Of a stretch of DNA of 64,000 nucleotides, positions 57,353-64,000 are shown one piece after another. Origin of the DNA: Endomychus coccineus (Eukaryota; Arthropoda; Insecta; Coleoptera; Endomychidae); NCBI GenBank assembly GCA_958510875.1, contig CAUEHT010000001.1:1-64000 (forward strand), in the 5' to 3' direction. Every line of letters starts with the position of its first letter. Positions within the stretch are counted from its first letter, which is position 1. Position numbers and translations under genes: made by a program. Under the pieces are notes generated by a model, which was given only the letters and a program-made list of their open reading frames with translations, ran no database searches and was not told where the DNA came from.

Positions 57353-58340
57353 TTATCTGTTATGTTCACTTCGAATTATTAATGTAGTCAACGAATGTTT
57401 CGAGTCAAGAATAATTTGATGTTTAGTTTTGTATGGCAATTTAGCTCTAGTTATTCTTCCACCAACTCTTAAAAAACCACTTACATCTAAAAATGGACTT
57501 AACGAACATAACTTAGATTTTTTCGATACTTTTGGAAAATTGATATCCGAATTTTTTAGATCATTGATTTCACGTTCAAACGATTGATATTGAGCTATTT
57601 TCAGTAATACATTCAAAGCTGATTCCATCTCATTTATATCAATTGCACCTCTTAATTTTGTTCGAAATCTAAGACAAAGTGCAACTACACGGATTATTCG
57701 ATATAACGATGAAAATCTTCCGAATAATTCAAAATTTGGGATAACACTTACAGATGAAATTTTTATAGTTCGCTTTTCTGGTAAATCTTGTTCGATATTA
57801 TCCAAATTTGGATAATGTATTGAGCTTAGCTGAAGCCATTTAGGTCCCTGCCACCAAAGTAAATTATTGTTAAGTTCAATCGGACCCATTCCTCTTGTTA
57901 AAATATCTGCTGGATTATCACGAGTACTAACATGTCTCCAATCTTTGATCTCTATTCTTTTTTGTATCTCTGATACACGATTTGCTACGAAAACCTTCCA
58001 ACTGTTCGGACAAGCCCTGATCCACGATAACACAATAGTGCTATCTGTCCAAAAAAATGATTGATTGATATTGATTTTTATAGAATCAAAAACTTTTGAA
58101 TAAAGACATGCTAATAATACAGCACCCATAAGCTCAAGACGCGGTAATGTTAAGCATTTCAATGGAGCTACTCTAGTCTTTGAACACAATAATCTTATAA
58201 TTGTTCCATTGGTTGATACTGTTTTTAAATAAATACAAGCTCCGTACGCCCTTTGTGATGCATCACAAAATCCATGAAGTTCGATTACCTTCAATGAAAT
58301 TGATAGAACATGTCGAGGAATATCTATTTCGTTTATTTTC
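57353..58340 (-). pseudogene. BEL/Pao RNase H and connection domain
   Basis: The frame has ELHGFCDASQRAYGACIYL (first Asp), LPRLELMGAVLLACL (Glu), WTDSTIVLSWI (Asp) and NPADILTRG (final Asp), the four acids of RNase H. It is offset by one base from the RT frame; the switch falls near 58330-58350. Confidence 0.88.
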
Positions 58341-60539
58341 GGTAAATTTTTGATAATCAATCCATGCCAATACAATATCATCCGAAGGTTTTTGATCCCA
58401 GTCCAATTTACATTCCCAAAGACGTTGCATAATAATTTTTGCAATTATTATGACAGGAGATAAAAATCCCAATGGATCAAATATCCTAGCAATTGATGAA
58501 AGTATTGTTCTTTTCGTAATCTTATTTGTATCGAATTCAATATCAGTTTTATATTTCAATATGTCCTGTTTAGCATACCACTTCAGTCCCAAAATATTAA
58601 TTGCATCATCATCGGTTATATAATATGATTCACTAACGTCTAAAATATTGCCGATAATAGAAATTTCATTAGATGCCCACTTTCGTAGATTAAATCCGTA
58701 TTGATTTAATATCATATCTAAATCATTTTTTAATTTCTTTGTTGAATCAATTGTATTTGATCCGGTCAATAAGTCGTCAACGTTGAAATCATTAAGTATG
58801 GCGTTTGCAGCATCAGGAAAGTCTGTGCATTGTTCATTTGCAACTTGTTGTAAACTTCTGATCGATAAAAATGCGGCCGGTGCTGTTCCATATGTAACAG
58901 TATTAAGTCGATAATGTTGTATAGGATGTTCTGGATCGGTTCTCCAAATTATACGCTGTAAATCTCGACTAGATTCATTAACCCAAACTTGTCTATACAT
59001 TTTTTCAATGTCAGCCGTTATAACGTAGTTATGTATTCTAAAACGTAAAAGAATCGCTAATAAATCATTTTGAATCGTTGGACCTACTTTAAGAATATCA
59101 TTCAATGAAGTTCCTGTTGATGTTTTACACGATCCATCAAATACTACCCGTAATTTTGTTGTAGTACTTGATTCTTTTATTACACCATGATGTGGTAAAT
59201 AAAAGTGTGGCTTATCGATATGGATCTCATCCTCGTTTATTTTTGACATATGATTCAATGTTTCGTAATCAAACATGAAATCCAAATATTTCCGTTTAAA
59301 CTCTGGATTCTGTTTGAATTTACGTTCTATTGCTAACAATCGTTTTTCTGCAGCTGGTAATGATTGACCTAATGGAGCAGCTTCACTTCGAATTGGTAAT
59401 TGTACCATAAAATGACCAGATTTATCACGTTTTGTAGTGCCTAAAAACAATTGCTCACATTCTTGTTCCTCAATTGTATGCTTACGTGTTTCAATTTCCT
59501 CAACTTTCCAAAATCGTTCAATTTTCTGTTCAATGGAATCGTTATTTGAATGAATTGCTAAATGACATGTTTGATGATTACTCAAACTGTATTTTGAAAT
59601 TGAACCACCAATTATCCAACCCAACGATGTAGCATGTAAAATTGGTAAATCATCACCCAAAATGATTTTTTCTGATTCAATGATATCCATGAAAACACTC
59701 ACACCTAATAATATATCAATTTCTCCAGTTAAATTAAAGTTGGGATCGGCCAAAACAATATGGTTCGGAATTCCAAAATCATTTATATTGAACGATTCAA
59801 GCGGTAAATTTTCAGTTATTTTGTCTAATACTAAAAACGTTAATTGAGAACTGAAATTAGTTGTTCGCGATTTAATTTTAATACAAATGTTATCATTGAT
59901 AACCGTTGTTGTTTTTCCAATTCCAACAATCGGTACTGGTGTTTTGCAAGTTTCTAATCCTAATTTTCTTATTGCGGTTTTAGTTATGAAATTAGGCATT
60001 GAACCATTATCTATCAACGCTCTAAGACAAATCCATTCACCTGATTTGCTTTCAATCAACACTGCTGCTGTCGATAGAATAATCTGTTGTGTACGATGAG
60101 TACAATGCGTTGCAACTACGTTACTTGATGAGTTTATCAATACGTTTTGTATATCGCTGCTTGACCTATCCGTAGAATCAACATGCAATATAGTATTGTG
60201 TTTCTTCTGACATTTCTTGCAACCACGGGAATTACAATCGTTTGTAGTGTGATTATTTCGTAAGCAATTTAAGCAGAGCTTAAGTTTGTTAATTTCATTA
60301 ATACGTGACGCTATCGGCAATGCTTTCAATCGATCACACGCATAAATTGGATGCTGTTGTTTACAAAAATAACAAGACATGAAACTGTTTGAATGATTAG
60401 CAGCTATATTTGATACTTCAGACTTCTTTTTAAATGTAGATTTATTCCCAGTATTCCAAGATAACTTATTCATATTGGATTCATTCCTGTGTACGGTAAC
60501 TTCCAAAACTTTACACTTTTGAATTAGGAATTCAATCAT
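58263..60539 (-). pseudogene. BEL/Pao Pol: zinc knuckles, aspartic protease, reverse transcriptase
   Basis: Open for 758 codons and in the same frame as Gag; only a TGA (60588-60590) lies between. Order: two zinc knuckles (CYFCKQQHPIYACDRL and CLNCLRNNHTTNDCNSRGCK), protease LRALIDNGSMPNF (DNGS where DSGS/DTGS is usual), RT with LRVVFDGSCKTSTGTSLND, YVITADIEKMYRQV and NDFNVDDLLTGSN (catalytic VDD). About the last 25 residues are out-of-frame readthrough after the frameshift. Confidence 0.9.
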
Positions 60540-60587
60540 ATCTTGAAATGATGGCGATTTATTTTTTCTCTCGAAAAGATGTTCTCT

Positions 60588-61448
60588 TCACTCCAGTTCT
60601 AAATTGCGATCTAAACGTTGCATGATTATATAAATCAATAAAGAACTCCAGCTATCAACTGGTTCACCGATAACTCTTAATGATCGAATGTGCTTTTGAA
60701 TATCATCTGTTAATTGCCGTAATGAATATTCTTTAGATACATTTGGTAATTCCATAATTGCTTTGATATGTTTATTCATTGTTATTGAATTATCTTCATA
60801 ACGTTCTTTCAGCAATGCCCAAGCGATGTTATATTTCTCATCTGTTACTTCAATTGAATCTATGACTTTAGCTGCATCACCTTTTACACAACTGATTAAA
60901 TAATAAAATTTCTTAATATTATCTAATGTTCGACCATTATGCACTAGAGAAGTAAACATATCTCTGAAATGACCGAATTTTTCATAATCACCATAAAATT
61001 TTGGCAATTCTAAAGTTGGGAATCGAACGTTCGAACTAATAGATACAGTGTTATTAGATGCACTGCTTGGATTATTATTAATGTTAGATTGATTACTCTG
61101 TTGCATTTTATTACTGTGGGAATCATGTAAGATTTTCTTAGCCCTTTCCATTTGAACGTGGTAACGATCTTCAAACGATTCGTCTGATGTTGCTGTTTCA
61201 TCGTACAACATCAGTTTTTGTTCGGTTTCAGTGAACTTATCTAACAATGGTTCAAATCTCTCAAGTCTCGATTCTAATTGAAAAATCTGTGATTCATTAT
61301 ATTTATCAAGAAAATTTGCAAATTTAGTAAGAGCTGTTCGTGAGGTTGTTCGTTCAATCCGCAACTTTTTTAATGTTAATTCGACATTGTACTTATCTAT
61401 GTCAGAATGAGAATTAATATCACTATTAACAATACCGTCTTCCGCCAT
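60588..61448 (-). pseudogene. BEL/Pao Gag (DUF1759), ended by in-frame TGA
   Basis: The best start is ATG at 61448 (MAEDGIVNSDINSHSD); the frame is also open upstream to a GTG. Seen: helical N-terminus, Asn/Ser-rich linker, then LELPKFYGDYEKFGHFRDMF and YYLISCVKGDAAKVIDSIEV, the DUF1759 capsid domain. TGA at 60588-60590 separates it from the pol frame with no shift, so it is either a single-base lesion or a readthrough stop. Confidence 0.88.
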
Positions 61449-61731
61449 TTGATGAATTAAATTGAATCTGTTTAAGACCACCAAGAAAGAACAAAGTTTC
61501 ACAATTCGTTAATTAATATTCTGTATTATACTACTATCTGTACAAAAACAGGCTAATGATTGGATAAGGAATGATTGGGAAAGGAAAAGACAGGAACAGA
61601 CTTACGAATTCAGACAATTTCACTTATCTGTAAAATGGCCGTCAAATTACGTTGATGCTATCTGATGTCAATTCGAGTTATTGAATTCTTCAATCGATTG
61701 TTGCTTCAAATCCAGACGAAGGACCAAAATA

Positions 61732-61979
61732 TGTTGATGTGGTTTCGATTATACACCAACTAATCGTATCGATAATGATAATTGTATGATTAAAGGTATT
61801 CCAATGTTTGTTTCAAATTGTATTTGATAATACGATACAATGCTAATAATAGAAAAATGTCTAATTGACAACACAAAGCACTTGATCAAAAAAAACAGAA
61901 ACATGGAGTTTACAATAATCTTGTGAGATGGCACTGCAATTCAAACCATAAATAAATTAATATGAAATTAGATTATACA
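61732..61979 (-). repeat. 5' LTR of the BEL/Pao element (248 bp)
   Basis: Appears base-for-base identical to 55948-56195. Followed in element sense by the primer-binding-like site after a 5-base gap. Confidence 0.93.
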
Positions 61980-61984
61980 TTATC

Positions 61985-62130
61985 TATATTTGGTATCAAT
62001 AATCAAATTTTAAATATGTTTTTAAACTGTTGTGTGTTCTGACTAGTCTGATAAAATTTTATAAATGTACGTACTACAGTTGTAGAATTTTCAATGATGA
62101 ATAAATTTCTTTCTTCTTTCTTTCTTTCTA
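61985..62130 (+). mobile_element. 3' UTR end and tail of LINE C
   Basis: Continues the LINE interrupted at 55947; ends with ATGAATAAATTTCTTTCTTC, an AATAAA and a TTTC-type tail in place of poly(A). Confidence 0.7.
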
Positions 62131-62650
62131 TTCTATACTTCGAAAGTCTCGAATATAACCTATATAATTTTGGAACCTTATAGCCTCAGTCAGAATATAC
62201 AATAAAGTATTCTGTACTGCATGAAGTGCTGTGCAAGGAGTTCAAAAAGTATACAAAATAATCCAATAAACAAATTATCTTATCTTTTCTTTTCTATATT
62301 ACTTTCGTTTGAAATGAGAGGAAATAGATTATTCCGAAATTACGCGATGACGTATGGAATTTTAAACCCACGACAACAGAGGTTACATGTTTTTTGTGCC
62401 AACCATCTCTGACTATAGTCACATACCCTACTATAGTGCTGTTACGAACTGCAGTTACATTTCCTCGCTGGCCGAAGCCACTGTTTTTTGGCCAAGAATC
62501 ATAGAGCAATCACTTGTTCGACTAATATGTGACTAAAGTAAGGCACTATAAACATGAGTATTCGCATCCGCCATTTTGTGTCCTGTCACATTCAAAATAG
62601 TACATAAACAGTGGTAAAGAGTGCAAAGTATGGCATGTTTTTGTTGAATA
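62131..62650. other. Non-coding stretch upstream of the P-element-like gene
   Basis: No gene. The last ~100 bases, with an AATAAA-containing run and the gene's ATG at 62672, may be its 5' UTR. Confidence 0.5.
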
Positions 62651-62671
62651 AATTATTATTTAAGGTTTAAA

Positions 62672-62809
62672 ATGACTTGCTGTTCTGCTAATAATTGTAA
62701 GAACAGGAGCGAAAAAGGATTTCGCATGTATCGGTTTCCGAGTGCGAAAGATCCCCGGCATGCTAAATATTACTCGAAAAGAACGAATGGAACCCGAACT
62801 GTTTGGTAA
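62672..62809 (+). pseudogene. THAP-type N-terminus of a P-element transposase, truncated
   Basis: MTCCSANNCKNRSEKGFRMY then RFPSAKDPRH: the C..C zinc pair and the following FRMYRFP segment of a THAP DNA-binding domain. The CxxH half is missing; the frame ends in TAA at 62807. The catalytic part continues in another frame from about 62760, so a large piece (rest of THAP, zipper, first part of the RNase H fold) is deleted between. Confidence 0.65.
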
Positions 62810-64000
62810 TTTTCTTTTGCAATGCATTGATGCGTTAGAGAAATGTGGTCTGCGGGTTCTTGTTTTTTCGAGTGACTTAGATGGTAGAAATAAGGGTTTC
62901 TTAAATTCCATGAAAATTTCGGCTTCGCAAATGGGAAAATGCATCAATTCTTTTCCGTTCAACGAACGTGACATTTTCGTGATTCCCGATATTTGTCATT
63001 TGTTAAAAAATTTGAAATCTTCAGTACTTAGCCAGCCTGCTTTTTTACCTCCAGATTATGTTGAGAAACATAATCTTGGAGATTTTAATGTGGTGCGTGG
63101 CTCTTACGTAATTATATTGTGGAATCATGAAATTTCAAATAACATGGAGAAACGCCTGCTTCATCATCTCCGTCGTGAGGATGTATATCCGTCGAATTTC
63201 GATAAAATGAATGTTGGCGCTGCGGTTCGTTTTTTTTCACCAAAAACTGCAAGTGCATTGCAAACAGCTACTAGAATTGGCATTCTCCCACCAGAAGCTA
63301 TAGCTACCGCTCAATTCATTTCAACAATTTACGAGTGGTTTACAATTGTATCATCACAAGTCAGGAAAACATCCATAACAGCGAGAAACTGTGACCGTAA
63401 ATACATTTTTTTGAACTCTATCATTGATTTATTCAAAAACATTATTTTTATAAAAGGATGGAAGCCGCTAAATTACGGATTTGTAATTGCTACAACGTCT
63501 TTTTGCGACGCAGCGGAATTTTTATTTCGTTCAGAATTTGAATTCGTTTTGGGACATCGATTCACGCAGGATGCTACTGAGAATATCATTTCACAGATAA
63601 GAAATAAAGAGGGGAAAATGCCATCAGCCTTGAAAGCCATTCGGGCTGTAAAATCAATTTCTGTTTCTCAGTTTGTTTCTGAGGTGAAAAATAGTAGTTA
63701 TCTTAGCGAATCAGACGAGTTTCTACTTGATTTCTGCAAAAACAAGAAAAAAACGAATGTTCACGGAACAATCGCAAGCAATATCGACGACGAATTGAGT
63801 TTCGATATTCAAACTTTCTCTATTTGTGATTTTGCTGAAACTATAGTCACTTACGACACAAATAGTATTTTTTACGTAGCTGGTAGTACAACCTTTGCAG
63901 TTGGAAAAAAAATAGTCTGTTCAGATTGCGTCGCTTTTTTGTATAAAGACAACCTTCCAAATATTGAATTCGTACAGAAAGCAAAAACATTCACTGATGG
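62760..64000 (+). pseudogene. P-element-type transposase, catalytic and C-terminal part, runs off window
   Basis: One frame is open from ATG 62760 to the last base (over 410 codons). Seen: LRVLVFSSDLDGRN, FVIPDICHLLKNLKSS (equivalent of the DPPHLLK catalytic Asp segment), VGAAVRFFSPKTASALQ, FVLGHRFTQDATENIISQIR (the QD..EN..SQIR block) and CSDCVAFLY near the end. These are the ordered landmarks of the P-element/THAP9 transposase, a GTP-dependent DNA cutter. The 3' end and terminal repeats lie beyond the window. It joins the THAP stub out of frame. Confidence 0.8.

Larger units (their letters stand above)
55948..61979 (-). mobile_element. BEL/Pao LTR retrotransposon, 6.0 kb, full length
   Basis: Identical 248-bp LTRs, 5-bp target duplication TTATC (55943-55947 and 61980-61984), a primer-binding-like site TGGTCCTTCGTCTGGATT (minus, 61726-61709), and gag, protease, RT, RNase H and integrase in BEL order. 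It is inserted in the 3' UTR of LINE C. Identical LTRs imply recent insertion, yet coding is interrupted at three points (60588, about 58340, 57353). Confidence 0.93.

Noticed and set aside
62660..62974. Minus-strand 104-codon ORF at the P-element gene
   Set aside because: Antisense to the transposase frame, which has clear motifs.

Overview
The window is AT-rich, intron-bearing eukaryotic DNA that is almost wholly made of transposable elements. The mix (Penelope-like elements, BEL/Pao, copia, non-LTR elements, Tc1/mariner, Merlin, MULE, EnSpm, P element, tyrosine-recombinase elements and a Polinton-type virus-like element) points to an arthropod, most likely an insect; the species cannot be told from the sequence. 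I recognise no ordinary cellular gene. Most coding regions are broken by stops, frameshifts, truncations or nested insertions.

The most interesting unit is a 12.4-kb Polinton/Maverick-type endogenous virus-like element at 4154-16564. It has exact 15-bp matching ends (AGTAGGGATGGCGCC), 6-bp target duplications (TGAATC), and unusually long terminal inverted repeats (about 2.6 and 3.0 kb). Its interior holds, left to right, a 68-bp satellite built round an inverted motif, a 0.7-kb minisatellite with about 39 CACGTG sites, a deleted packaging-ATPase gene, a DUF8207-like gene, a fibre-like gene, a possible integrase stub, a phospholipase-A2-like relic, a minor capsid (penton-like) gene and a double-jelly-roll-type major capsid gene. 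I see no DNA polymerase B, protease or complete integrase. Structural genes are open while replication, integration and packaging functions are deleted: the reverse of what a simple decaying or satellite element usually shows.

Region by region: 1-1525 is the 3' part of a Penelope-like element (RT, GIY-YIG, hammerhead-like tail). 1650-4153 is non-coding with older repeats. 4154-16564 is the Polinton. 16571-18350 is non-coding, with a 28-bp motif repeated three times. 18360-22815 holds two inverted copies of a second Penelope-like family around a MULE transposase fragment. 22.8-30.5 kb has a TA microsatellite, a broken DUF7869-like transposon gene with a fresh 186-bp in-frame duplication, a 94-bp minisatellite and a Merlin relic. 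30.5-36.4 kb has two non-LTR elements, the first split by a 2.35-kb DD41D mariner whose arms each look like a MITE. 36.7-39.9 kb is an intron-containing tyrosine-recombinase gene cut by a copia LTR. 39.9-40.8 kb is a copia fragment joined to an EnSpm-type DNA transposon (40.8-45.6 kb) with a DUF4806 gene and an open 688-residue transposase. 45.6-54.9 kb has a decayed LINE, a fold-back MITE, a tyrosine-recombinase relic, a 178-bp satellite between two TA arrays and dispersed repeats. 54.9-62.1 kb is a LINE whose 3' UTR was hit by a BEL/Pao element with identical LTRs but lesions in its genes. 62.6 kb to the end is an internally deleted P-element transposase that runs off the window.

Many reading-frame breaks lie in homopolymer A runs, so some may be assembly errors rather than real decay; reads should be checked before any gene here is called dead.
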